This document shows positions 1 to 7,248 of a stretch of DNA of 10,607 nucleotides, piece by piece. The stretch is from SIG291 sp045543455. GTDB lineage: Bacteria > Bacillota > Clostridia > Lachnospirales > Lachnospiraceae. Position 1 is the stretch's first letter, and the number at the start of each line of letters is the position of its first letter. The DNA lies in NCBI GenBank assembly GCA_045543455.1, contig JAZQMK010000088.1:1-10607 (forward strand). Direction: 5' to 3'. A model generated the notes under the pieces. That model had not been told where the DNA came from. It did not search any database and saw only the letters and a list, made by a program, of their open reading frames with translations. Both the position numbers and the translations under genes were made by a program.

Positions 1-940
1 CTGGACTGCAACAACAGCCGGTAACAGAACATTCTATGTAGAAGTTAAAGATAGTAACGGAACAATAGTTAGAAGCACAGGTATAAAGGTAAATGTTACA
101 GCAGGAGACAGTCTTGCGGTAAATATATCAACAAGTTCTACAAATGTATCAAATGGTCAAAATGTAAGCTTTAGTGCAAGTGCAACAGGAGGAAGTGGAA
201 GCTACACCTACAGCTTCTTAATGTACAATGAAAGCACAAACAGCTGGTACAGATTTAATAGCTTTACTTCTTCTAATACATTAAACTGGACAGCAAATGG
301 TAACAGAACCTTCTATGTAGAAGTAAAGGACAGTGAAGGAACAGTTGCAAGAAGTAACGGAATCAAGATAAATGTATCAGCAAATACATTAAAAGTAACA
401 ATAAGCTCAAATGCCAATAGCGTAATAAAGGGTTCAAATGTAGCATTTAGCGCAAGTGCAAGTGGTGGAAGCGGAAGCTACACATACAGCTTCTTGGTAT
501 ACAATGAAGTAAGTGGATACTGGTATAGATTTTCAGACTTTGCAGCTGTAAATAAGCTAAGCTGGATAGCGGGAACAACAGACAGAAGAACCTTCTACGT
601 AGAAGTTAAGGACAGCACAGGAGCAAAGGTAAGAAGCGAAGGTATAACAATGACTATACTTGAAAGCTCAAATCTTACAGTTAATGTGACAGCAAGTAAT
701 AACAATCCATATGCAGGAGAGAATGTGCAGCTTACAGCTAATGCAAGCGGAGGAGCAGGTAATTATACATACAGTTTCTTAATGTACAATCCGACAAGTG
801 GTAACTGGCACAGATTTTCAGACTTTACATCGGTAAATGTAATGTACTGGACAGCAAATGGCAACAGAGAGTTCTATGTTGATGTAAAGGATGGTAATGG
901 AACTGTTGTTAGAAGTAAGGTTTTAGAAATTGACATTCGT
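1..940 (+). repeat. Tail repeat array of the first gene (A partial, B, C, D)
   Basis: The units are the end of A (1-106), B (107-382), C (383-670) and D (671-940). B has VSF in its first half and ARS at its end. C has the WYRFSDF...WIA...DRR...VEVKDSTG signature. D has YNPTSGNWHRF and REFYVDVKD. The same position-specific signatures recur in the other three genes of the window. Confidence 0.85.
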
Positions 941-943
941 TAA
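1..943 (+). CDS. C-terminal part of a secreted repeat-tail protein (5' end outside window)
   Basis: The reading frame is open from the first complete codon (position 2) to TAA at 941-943, so the ATG at 221 is an internal Met and not a start. The visible 313 residues consist only of the end of one repeat and three full ~92-residue repeats starting near 107, 383 and 671. Each carries the pattern GGxGxYTYSF, W(Y/H)RF, WxA, RxFYVEVKD, VRS. This resembles the Y_Y_Y (PF07495-like) Ig-fold domain seen at the C-termini of clostridial secreted proteins. The protein ends with IDIR directly after the last repeat, and there is no LPXTG, membrane helix or basic tail. By analogy with the three downstream genes, the missing N-terminus probably carries a signal peptide and a functional domain, whose nature cannot be told from here. 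A hairpin terminator follows at once. Confidence 0.88.
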   Translation, partial: WTATTAGNRTFYVEVKDSNGTIVRSTGIKVNVTAGDSLAVNISTSSTNVSNGQNVSFSASATGGSGSYTYSFLMYNESTNSWYRFNSFTSSNTLNWTANGNRTFYVEVKDSEGTVARSNGIKINVSANTLKVTISSNANSVIKGSNVAFSASASGGSGSYTYSFLVYNEVSGYWYRFSDFAAVNKLSWIAGTTDRRTFYVEVKDSTGAKVRSEGITMTILESSNLTVNVTASNNNPYAGENVQLTANASGGAGNYTYSFLMYNPTSGNWHRFSDFTSVNVMYWTANGNREFYVDVKDGNGTVVRSKVLEIDIR

Positions 944-947
944 TGTA

Positions 948-980
948 AAAATGAGAGATCATTCTAAGGTCTCTCATTTT
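948..980 (+). terminator. Hairpin terminator after the first gene
   Basis: The arms 948-960 and 968-980 form a 13-bp stem with one T-G wobble around a 7-nt loop (961-967). The right arm itself ends in TTTT (977-980). It lies 5 nt after the stop codon. The T tract is short, so some read-through into the next gene is possible, and no good separate promoter for that gene is visible. Confidence 0.75.
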
Positions 981-1021
981 GCCATAGTAAAAATAGAATG
1001 ATGGAAAACATTCATAGAAAT

Positions 1022-1027
1022 GGAGGA
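1022..1027 (+). promoter_or_regulatory. Shine-Dalgarno site that sets the LRR protein start
   Basis: GGAGGA lies 3 nt before ATG 1031. The in-frame upstream ATGs at 998 and 1001 have no such site and would put 11 or 10 polar or charged residues before the signal peptide, so 1031 is preferred. Confidence 0.85.
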
Positions 1028-1030
1028 AAA

Positions 1031-3634
1031 ATGAAAAAATTAATAGTACTAATATGTTTAAGCATGTTTATGATTATTACAGAACCTAAAAATATTTTAG
1101 CAGCAGAATATGGTGCTATATTGGATTCGGGTACCAGTGGTGAAGTAAGTTGGGTGCTTTATGATGCCAGTACTACAGTTCAATATAAAACTATCGTGAT
1201 TAGCGGTAATGGTTCTATGAAAGATTATGAAAGTAAAAGTGAAAGACCGGAGTCGTGGACTAGCGTACAGGCTGTGGTTATTGAGGATGGAGTAACTCAC
1301 ATTGGTGATTATTCATTCGATAGTTGCACTAAAATTAAAACTGTTGAAATGGCAGACAGTGTAACTTCAATAGGAAAAAATGCATTTTATTATTCAATAA
1401 ATCTTAATGAAGTAAAACTTAGTAATAACTTAAAAATAATTGGAGATTCTGTCTTTACGCAATGTAATATAAAAACTATAAATATGCCAGCTTCAGTAAT
1501 AAGCATAGGAAAAAGTGCATTTTTTGGTAATTCCAACCTTCCGCAGTTTGATTTGCCTTCGAATTTGGAAAATATAGGAGCAAACGCATTTTATGGTTGT
1601 AAAAAGCTTACATATGTAAAAATACCAGAAAAAATTACAACTATACCTTATGCAACATTTAGTGAGTGTGCAAGTTTAAAAACAGTTGTTTTAAATGAAG
1701 GACTTACATCAATCGCTTCAGAAGCTTTTAGAAATACTCAGATTGAAAGCATAAAGTTGCCTTCTACTTTAGAAAGTCTTGGTTCAAATGTTTTTATGAT
1801 GACACCTACTTTAAAAAGTATAACAATTGCAAGTGGCAACGAGAATTTCAAAAAGGTTGACGGTGTTATATATAATACGGATATGACTATTGTATATATA
1901 GCTGAAGGCAGTATTACAAATTGCAATATGCCAAATACTGTTAATAAGATTAATGGTAGTGCATTTGCAAATTGTGGAGAATTAAAAACTATTTATTTGT
2001 CGGATTTATTATATAGTATAGCATCAGATGATTTTTATGGAGCTCACAAACTAGAAGAATTCGTAGTAAGTGAAGATAGCAAGAATTTTTCTGTAAAGGA
2101 TGGAGTTTTATACAACAAGGATAAGACAGTGTTAGAGTTATTCCCAATGGGAAGTAGTATTACTGATTTTGTTGTCCCATATGGTGTTGAAAGAGTTGAA
2201 AATATGGCTTTGAGAAATTGCGATAATCTAGTAAATGTAACTTTTCCAAGTACTGTTTCAGCTTTAGGTGCATATAGTATAAAGTTTTGTCTAAATTTGG
2301 AAAGAGTTATAATAACAAATCCAGAATGTAAATTTAGCGCAAATGTAATTTATGGTGGAGGACATGCAGAGGATAGAGAAAATACAGATATAATTATAGT
2401 TGGCTATAAGGGTTCAACAGCAGAAACAGAGGCTAATAGAGTAAAGCTTGAATTTGAAGAAATTGTAATGAAAGAACCTTTAGCTGTTGAATTGAATGCA
2501 AGTGTAATCTCGTATTATGGAACTGTAAAGGGTTTGAAATTCGGTGGTAAACTTAATCTTTCAGCAGAGGCTAAGGGTGGAATTGGTGCATATCAATATA
2601 GTTTTATCATATATGATAAAGATAAAAACACTTGGTACAGATTTGATAGTTTTAATGACGCTACAACATTAGTATGGACTGCTAACTCAAGTGGAAATAA
2701 GGTATTCTATGTAGAAGTTAGAGATTCTGTAGGTGCAGTAATTAGAAGCAAGGGTGTAGATGTAGTTGTAGTTGTAGAAACTAAAGAGATGAAAGTTAGT
2801 ATTAAAACAAATAGTACTCAGGTGAGTAAGAATGAAACTGTATCATTTACTGCTGTTGCTTCAGGCGGTACAGGAGAATATACATATAGCTTTATTATGT
2901 ATAATAATGACCAGGGTTACTGGCATAGAATAAATAACTTTAATGCAAATACAGTTTGCAATTGGTATGCAAGTACTGCAGGAAATAGAACTTTTTATGT
3001 TGAGGTTAAGGATAGTTCTGGAAAAGTTGCTAGAAGTGAAGGCATTAAGGTTACTGTATTAAATCCATTACAGATAACATTAAATTCTAATGCAGGTACT
3101 GTAGTTAAAGGTTCTAATGTTGCATTAATAGCAACTGCTTCAGGAGGTGCTGGAGGCTACAAATATAGTTTCATAATGTATAATGAGGAGAAAAACTATT
3201 GGTATAGATTTTCTGACTTTAATGGTGTTAATTCATTAAGCTGGATAGCTTCTACCTCAGAAAAAAGAAAATTTTATGTAGAAGTAAAGGATTCATTAGG
3301 TAATATTGTAAGAAGTGAAGCTGTAAGCGTGGCTATAGTGGAAAAATATGATTTATCTGTAAGTGTAAAATCAGATAAGACACAGGTAAACTCAGGTTCA
3401 CAGGTTAAAATTACTGCAACTGCAACTGGAGGTGCCGGTAATTATAGCTATAGCTTTATAATGTACAATCCTACAACAGGCTATTGGCATAGATTTAATA
3501 AGTTTGAAGAGGGTAATTCAAATATACTAAACTGGACTGCTTCTGGCACTGGTGTAAGGGAATTCTATGTTGAGGTAAAGGATAATAATGGATTTCTTGT
3601 CAGAAGTGAAGTGAAAAAAATTACAATAAAATAA
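1031..3634 (+). CDS. Secreted BspA-like leucine-rich repeat protein with four-unit C-terminal tail
   Basis: This is an 867-residue protein. Residues 1-~26 form a signal peptide: MKK, a hydrophobic stretch, and likely cleavage after ILAA. Residues ~30-75 resemble the N-cap usual in this family, with the ISGNGSMKDY element. Residues ~80-470 are BspA-type LRRs (LRR_5, PF13306-like), with repeated motifs such as VTSIGKNAF, LENIGANAFYGC and VKIPEKITTIP at roughly 23-residue spacing. Islands such as VDGVIYN and VKDGVLYNKD are typical of the family. Residues ~485-867 are four Y_Y_Y-like units. BspA-type LRR proteins are usually surface proteins that bind host or matrix proteins or other cells; the ligand here is unknown. 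No LPXTG or membrane anchor follows the tail, which ends KKITIK. A terminator follows directly. An adhesin role is inferred from the family. Confidence 0.92.
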   Translation: MKKLIVLICLSMFMIITEPKNILAAEYGAILDSGTSGEVSWVLYDASTTVQYKTIVISGNGSMKDYESKSERPESWTSVQAVVIEDGVTHIGDYSFDSCTKIKTVEMADSVTSIGKNAFYYSINLNEVKLSNNLKIIGDSVFTQCNIKTINMPASVISIGKSAFFGNSNLPQFDLPSNLENIGANAFYGCKKLTYVKIPEKITTIPYATFSECASLKTVVLNEGLTSIASEAFRNTQIESIKLPSTLESLGSNVFMMTPTLKSITIASGNENFKKVDGVIYNTDMTIVYIAEGSITNCNMPNTVNKINGSAFANCGELKTIYLSDLLYSIASDDFYGAHKLEEFVVSEDSKNFSVKDGVLYNKDKTVLELFPMGSSITDFVVPYGVERVENMALRNCDNLVNVTFPSTVSALGAYSIKFCLNLERVIITNPECKFSANVIYGGGHAEDRENTDIIIVGYKGSTAETEANRVKLEFEEIVMKEPLAVELNASVISYYGTVKGLKFGGKLNLSAEAKGGIGAYQYSFIIYDKDKNTWYRFDSFNDATTLVWTANSSGNKVFYVEVRDSVGAVIRSKGVDVVVVVETKEMKVSIKTNSTQVSKNETVSFTAVASGGTGEYTYSFIMYNNDQGYWHRINNFNANTVCNWYASTAGNRTFYVEVKDSSGKVARSEGIKVTVLNPLQITLNSNAGTVVKGSNVALIATASGGAGGYKYSFIMYNEEKNYWYRFSDFNGVNSLSWIASTSEKRKFYVEVKDSLGNIVRSEAVSVAIVEKYDLSVSVKSDKTQVNSGSQVKITATATGGAGNYSYSFIMYNPTTGYWHRFNKFEEGNSNILNWTASGTGVREFYVEVKDNNGFLVRSEVKKITIK
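2483..3631 (+). repeat. Tail repeat array of the LRR protein (A, B, C, D)
   Basis: The four units start near 2483 (A), 2789 (B), 3062 (C) and 3350 (D). A has the NKVFYVEVRD variant and a slightly longer first half. B has VSF and KVARSEGIK, as in the first gene's B. C has VVKGSNVAL, WYRFSDF and LSWIAST. D has YNPTTGYWHRF and REFYVEVKD. Each is about 90-100 residues. Confidence 0.87.
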
Positions 3635-3640
3635 GATTAT

Positions 3641-3684
3641 AAATGCCATGATGCTTAAAAGTGTTATGGCATTTTTGTTGTTTT
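3641..3684 (+). terminator. Intrinsic terminator after the LRR protein
   Basis: AAATGCCAT (3641-3649) pairs with ATGGCATTT (3666-3674). The stem can extend inward, with G-U pairs, to a 4-nt loop at 3656-3659. The T-rich tract runs from 3672 to 3684. It starts 7 nt after the stop codon. Confidence 0.85.
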
Positions 3685-3711
3685 AAAAGAAAGAAAATAT
3701 AAAGTGTTAAC

Positions 3712-3740
3712 TTGAAATAGTCTAACAAAAGTGCTATAAT
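3712..3740 (+). promoter_or_regulatory. Sigma-A-type promoter with extended -10, for the transglutaminase-like gene
   Basis: TTGAAA (3712-3717) is followed by a 17-nt spacer and a perfect TATAAT (3735-3740), preceded by TGC, an extended -10 element. Transcription would start near 3747, giving a short leader with the Shine-Dalgarno site at 3773. This also argues against the ATG at 3753, which would sit about 6 nt from the 5' end with no ribosome site. Confidence 0.82.
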
Positions 3741-3772
3741 GAATAAAATAATATGGAAATAAAACAAGTTGC

Positions 3773-3780
3773 AGAAAGGA
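3773..3780 (+). promoter_or_regulatory. Shine-Dalgarno site that sets the transglutaminase-like protein start
   Basis: AGAAAGGA lies 8 nt before ATG 3789, a normal spacing. The in-frame ATG at 3780 overlaps this site and the ATG at 3753 lacks one, so both are rejected as starts. Confidence 0.75.
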
Positions 3781-3788
3781 TGATTATT

Positions 3789-6700
3789 ATGGAGAAAAAG
3801 CATATCGTGGGGTTGCGTTTGTGGATGTGTTTGTTTTTGGTAATATTTGCTGCTACAGTGTTTGGTGGTTCGCGTGAGAAGGTATATGCTATAACGAGCG
3901 CAGAAAAAGAAACACTTAGAGAAAAAGTCACTGAATTTACTACATTGCCTTATGATGAGGATTCTCACTATGGCATAGATATTACGGATATGATGCTTAA
4001 AAAAAGTAATACGTATTCGGTTAATTCATATATGAATACCATAAAAGGGGAATTTAACTTTTATTGGTTGGATAGTGCAAATGTAATTGTAAACGGAGAT
4101 TATATAGAATTTATAACCTTGACACCTAAAGAAAAATATCTGACTACAGATAATATGATAGATGTAGAGACGGCAAATGAGGACTGGCGAGAGGTTTATT
4201 ATAAAAATATAGATGATAAGATTTTGCAGTTCGCTAATAGTACATATACAGGGAAATATCCGGTTATATATGATTTGAAGATTCCTAGAACAGAAGGCAA
4301 TAGAGTGTTAGAATATGCAAAAAAGTTGCTGGCAAATAAGGAGTATTACTGGGTAGAAAGTTTTGACAATTATAGTACTTCCGGAGATTATGTTTATGGC
4401 ATTTTGATAACTCCAAGGATGGAATATTTAACAGATGATAAGGTCTTTGATACGAAAAAGGCAGCCAATGACTGGCAGATAATTCAAGGCAGAATTGCTA
4501 ATGGAGAGTTAAAGAAAGTTATTAAAGAAAAATTGTGTAAAGTCACAAACACATTTAAGGTACCTAGTTCTAATAATGGTTATCGTGTTGAGTTAATTTA
4601 TTTAAATATTACTGATTCTCAGATTAAAGAGGTTGTATCTTATATTACAGAAGGTGCATTTGATGAGTATCCAGAACTACATTGGTTGAATCATGCGAGT
4701 GTGGGGACAGATAAAAGTATTTGGATTTTTGCAAAACCAGAATATGTAACCGAAGAAGGTACTGTTGATATTGAAAAGACTGTGGCTGATTATATAGATT
4801 TTCAAACAGATATTAAGTCTTTAGATATGCAGATTGATGAAAGCATGAGTGATTTGGAAAAGATTCTTGCAGTTCATGACTGGATAGTAAGAGAATGTGA
4901 ATATGATTATGAAAATTATATAAATGATACTATCCCTATGGAAAGTTATTATATGCCAGGGCTTATTAATAATGGTATTGCTGTGTGCAATGCGTATGCT
5001 CTTACAATGGAATATTTACTTAAAAGATATGATGTAGAATGCTATTATATTGCATCCCGTGAAGAAATGAACCATGCATGGAATATAGTAGGTATTGACG
5101 GTAATTATTATCATATTGATGCTACATGGAATGACAGGGGTAAAGATGATAAAGATGAAGGTGAAGCATATCACAAATATTTTTTAAAGAGTGACGAAGA
5201 GTTCTTAGCTTTATCTCATAAAGGCTGGGATGCAGATGTAACCTGTGATGTTTCTAAAACATTTGCTGGTTATATATTTAGAAATAATGCCACTAGCAAT
5301 AACAGCTACAATTACTATGATGGATATTGGTATTATATTTCAAGCATAAAAAATATTGTAAGATCCAAGATTGACGGTAGTGAATATAGTACCTTCGCTG
5401 ACTATGATGAAAATGTAGTTAATGCATTTATGTATAAGCATCAGTTTTATATTGCTACTACAACTAAAGTGTATAAGATTGATATGGCAACAGGCAATGA
5501 AACAGTCATATTTAATATTCTTGATAGTGATATAGGAGATTCGATTTTAGAATTTACAATAAAGCAAAAAAGGATTAAGATTGATGGAGACATTTCCTCT
5601 ATAAGCATTGATTTAACTACAGCTGGCACACTTGCATTTGAAGAGGAAGAAATAACTGTACCAATAAATAAAACTTCAAATGTAGTTCTTAATATCAGCG
5701 GTGTAAATGCAAATGAAGTAGTATGGGTGAATGCAGATAATGATATTGCTGTTATTGACAAAGATGGCAAGATTACACCGTTAAAAGAAGGAACTACTAA
5801 TTTATATGCTGGAATAGATGGCCAATATGTTAAGTGTGTAATTAATATAGTTCCTAGAGAAAAGTTGGCAGTAACCATAAAGGCTGAAAAAGAACAAGTG
5901 TTGTTAGGTAAGACGGTAAACTTAATAGGAAAAGCTTCGGGCGGTAGTGAAGAATACACGTACAGTTTCCTTATGTACAATGAAAATGGCGGATACTGGC
6001 ACAGATTCTCAGATTTTAGTGAAATTACAACTCAGAGCTGGCAGGCTAGTGTAGTTGGCGACAGAATATTCTATGTTGAAGTAAAAGACAGCGAAGGAAC
6101 TGTTGTAAGAAGTGAAGGCGTAAGAGTAACGATTAAAATGCAGGATAAATTGCAGGTAAACCTTACTGTAAATGATGCAACTCCATTTAAAGGACAGACA
6201 ATAGCTTTAAATGCTACAGCTAGTGGTGGTGATGAGAATTATACATATAGCTTCCTTATGCATAATGAAGAAAATGGCAGCTGGTACAGATTTAGTGATT
6301 TTGCCGAGATTAATAATATGAATTGGTTAGTGGCTGGAGACAGAACATTTTATGTTGAGGTTAAAGATGGCGAAGGAAAAGTTGTCAGAAGTGAAGGTGT
6401 AAAGATTGTTGCTAAGACAAGTGATTTATCGGTAACAATAAGTGCAAATGCCCAAGGTATTATTAAAGATTCCATATTGGCATTAACAGCTACTGCAAGT
6501 GGTGGAAGTGGAGATTACACATACAGTTTCTTGGTGTACAATGAAGGAACACAAATGTGGTATCGATTCAGTGATTTTGAAACTTTAGACAGAATGGGCT
6601 GGATAGCATCAACAACTGACAGAAGACAATTCTATGTTGAAGTAAAAGATAGCACTGGAATAATTGTAAGAAGTGAAGGAATTACGGTAAATGTATTAGA

Positions 6701-6986
6701 AAGTTCTGATTTGGAAGTTAACCTTACTATAAGCAAAGAAAATGTAACAGCAGGTGAAAAAATTGAAGCTACAGCAATGGCAACAGGTGGAAGTGGCGAA
6801 TATACATATAGCTTCTTAATTTACAACGGGGTAACTGGTAATTGGGCCAGATTGACGGATTTTACATCAACAAATACGACAAGCTGGACAGCATCGGGCA
6901 GTGGTATAAGAGAGTTCTATGTAGATGTTAAAGATAGTGATGGAACTGTTGTAAGAAGTGTGGCAATAAAACTAAATATAGAATAG
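3789..6986 (+). CDS. Secreted transglutaminase-like (Cys-His-Asp) protein with Big_2 domain and four-unit tail
   Basis: This is a 1065-residue protein. Residues 1-~35 are a signal peptide with a hydrophobic core and likely cleavage after KVYA. Residues ~38-342 hold three diverged ~100-residue repeats, each ending in YW or HW, a β-rich stretch, (E/K)YLT or EYVT, and a DW or DY helix. Residues ~348-490 match the transglutaminase-like superfamily (PF01841 type): the catalytic triad is Cys400 in AVCNAYALTMEYLL, His429 in NHAWNIVGIDG and Asp444 in HIDATWND. Residues ~494-604 have YYDGYWYY and related strands, like DUF5050 or propeller segments; this part is uncertain. Residues ~608-692 are a Big_2 Ig-like domain (WVNADNDIAVIDKDGKITPL). 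Residues ~692-1065 are four Y_Y_Y-like units. Bacterial secreted members may be proteases, amidases or cross-linking enzymes; the substrate is unknown. The intact triad suggests activity. The gene has its own promoter and terminator. Confidence 0.92.
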   Translation: MEKKHIVGLRLWMCLFLVIFAATVFGGSREKVYAITSAEKETLREKVTEFTTLPYDEDSHYGIDITDMMLKKSNTYSVNSYMNTIKGEFNFYWLDSANVIVNGDYIEFITLTPKEKYLTTDNMIDVETANEDWREVYYKNIDDKILQFANSTYTGKYPVIYDLKIPRTEGNRVLEYAKKLLANKEYYWVESFDNYSTSGDYVYGILITPRMEYLTDDKVFDTKKAANDWQIIQGRIANGELKKVIKEKLCKVTNTFKVPSSNNGYRVELIYLNITDSQIKEVVSYITEGAFDEYPELHWLNHASVGTDKSIWIFAKPEYVTEEGTVDIEKTVADYIDFQTDIKSLDMQIDESMSDLEKILAVHDWIVRECEYDYENYINDTIPMESYYMPGLINNGIAVCNAYALTMEYLLKRYDVECYYIASREEMNHAWNIVGIDGNYYHIDATWNDRGKDDKDEGEAYHKYFLKSDEEFLALSHKGWDADVTCDVSKTFAGYIFRNNATSNNSYNYYDGYWYYISSIKNIVRSKIDGSEYSTFADYDENVVNAFMYKHQFYIATTTKVYKIDMATGNETVIFNILDSDIGDSILEFTIKQKRIKIDGDISSISIDLTTAGTLAFEEEEITVPINKTSNVVLNISGVNANEVVWVNADNDIAVIDKDGKITPLKEGTTNLYAGIDGQYVKCVINIVPREKLAVTIKAEKEQVLLGKTVNLIGKASGGSEEYTYSFLMYNENGGYWHRFSDFSEITTQSWQASVVGDRIFYVEVKDSEGTVVRSEGVRVTIKMQDKLQVNLTVNDATPFKGQTIALNATASGGDENYTYSFLMHNEENGSWYRFSDFAEINNMNWLVAGDRTFYVEVKDGEGKVVRSEGVKIVAKTSDLSVTISANAQGIIKDSILALTATASGGSGDYTYSFLVYNEGTQMWYRFSDFETLDRMGWIASTTDRRQFYVEVKDSTGIIVRSEGITVNVLESSDLEVNLTISKENVTAGEKIEATAMATGGSGEYTYSFLIYNGVTGNWARLTDFTSTNTTSWTASGSGIREFYVDVKDSDGTVVRSVAIKLNIE
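3900..4815 (+). repeat. Three N-terminal protein repeats before the transglutaminase-like domain
   Basis: Segments of ~100 residues start near 3900, 4212 and 4506. Shared features in order are a helical start, YW(L/V) or HWL, a short β-hairpin ending in (I)TP or (A)KP, then (K/M)EYLT or PEYVT, D, and a terminal (A)xDW or ADY. Divergence is high, so the boundaries are approximate. I do not recognise the family with certainty. Confidence 0.65.
5862..6983 (+). repeat. Tail repeat array of the transglutaminase-like protein (A, B, C, D)
   Basis: The units are at 5862-6143, 6144-6419, 6420-6707 and 6708-6983. C carries YNE...WYRFSDF, WIASTTDRR and VEVKDSTG and is followed by VLESS, as in the first gene. 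D carries REFYVDVKD but has NWARLTDF where the other tails have WHRF. Confidence 0.87.
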
Positions 6987-6991
6987 TGTTG

Positions 6992-7024
6992 AATGGCGAG
7001 GCTGATGATGCTTCGCCATTTTTA
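6992..7024 (+). terminator. Intrinsic terminator after the transglutaminase-like gene
   Basis: AATGGCGAGGC (6992-7002) pairs with GCTTCGCCATT (7010-7020): 11 bp with one G-U pair and a 7-nt loop (7003-7009). A T run follows (7019-7023). It starts 5 nt after the stop codon. Confidence 0.88.
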
Positions 7025-7070
7025 TTCAATTGGATATAAAATAATTTAAAATATTAATAAAAAATAAAAC

Positions 7071-7140
7071 TATAAAAAACAGTAAAAAAGCAAACAAGAC
7101 AGAAGAATATTGAAAAAATAACATATAAAAAACAGTAAAA
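7071..7140 (+). repeat. 17-nt direct repeat in the A-rich leader before the GH30 gene
   Basis: TATAAAAAACAGTAAAA occurs exactly at 7071-7087 and again at 7124-7140, 53 nt apart (about five helical turns). A diverged third match lies at 7218-7234. The region is extremely A-rich, so chance or slippage is possible; a regulator-binding role is only a suggestion. Confidence 0.55.
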
Positions 7141-7179
7141 TATATTAAAAGACTGAATGGTATGGAGAAAGAGGCTAAT

Positions 7180-7200
7180 ATGTTGAAAATAAAAAAATAA
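7180..7200 (+). other. Possible six-codon leader ORF or remnant gene start
   Basis: AGAAAGAGG (7166-7174) lies 5 nt before ATG 7180, which opens a six-codon frame (MLKIKK) ending in TAA at 7198-7200. The layout looks like a normal ribosome site and signal-peptide start. It could be a leader peptide, a decayed gene start or chance. It would not be transcribed from the candidate promoter at 7183-7211, so the two calls compete. Confidence 0.2.
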
Positions 7201-7211
7201 AGTATTAAAAT
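7183..7211 (+). promoter_or_regulatory. Candidate promoter of the GH30 gene
   Basis: TTGAAA (7183-7188), a 17-nt spacer and TAAAAT (7206-7211) match sigma-A boxes at five of six positions each. Transcription would start near 7218, about 31 nt before the ATG. In such A-rich DNA similar matches arise easily. Confidence 0.45.
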
Positions 7212-7248
7212 ATAAATGTTAAAAAATTGTAAAATTGGAGGGCTTACA

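Noticed and set aside
107..940. Tandem repeats as a CRISPR or DNA-level satellite
   Set aside because: The ~275-base period codes for ~92-residue protein domains in frame, with variation largely at synonymous positions. This is a protein repeat.
979..1007. Promoter for the LRR gene: TTGCCA (979-984) or TAGAAT (994-999)
   Set aside because: TTGCCA has no -10 box at 16-18 nt, and TAGAAT has no -35 box at the right distance. Neither makes a convincing pair.
998..1030. Upstream in-frame starts for the LRR protein
   Set aside because: There is no Shine-Dalgarno site, and the added residues would precede a normal MKK-type signal peptide. ATG 1031 has GGAGGA just upstream.
3753..3788. Upstream in-frame starts for the transglutaminase-like protein
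   Set aside because: ATG 3753 is only about 6 nt after the predicted transcription start and has no ribosome site. ATG 3780 overlaps the ribosome site for 3789.
5447..5980. A 177-codon open frame on the reverse strand
   Set aside because: It lies wholly inside the transglutaminase-like gene, has no ribosome site I can see, and its protein is a low-complexity shadow without domain features.
671..6986. LPXTG or other sortase signal at the C-termini
   Set aside because: I looked for it after the last repeat of all three complete C-termini and found no LPXTG, hydrophobic helix or basic tail.
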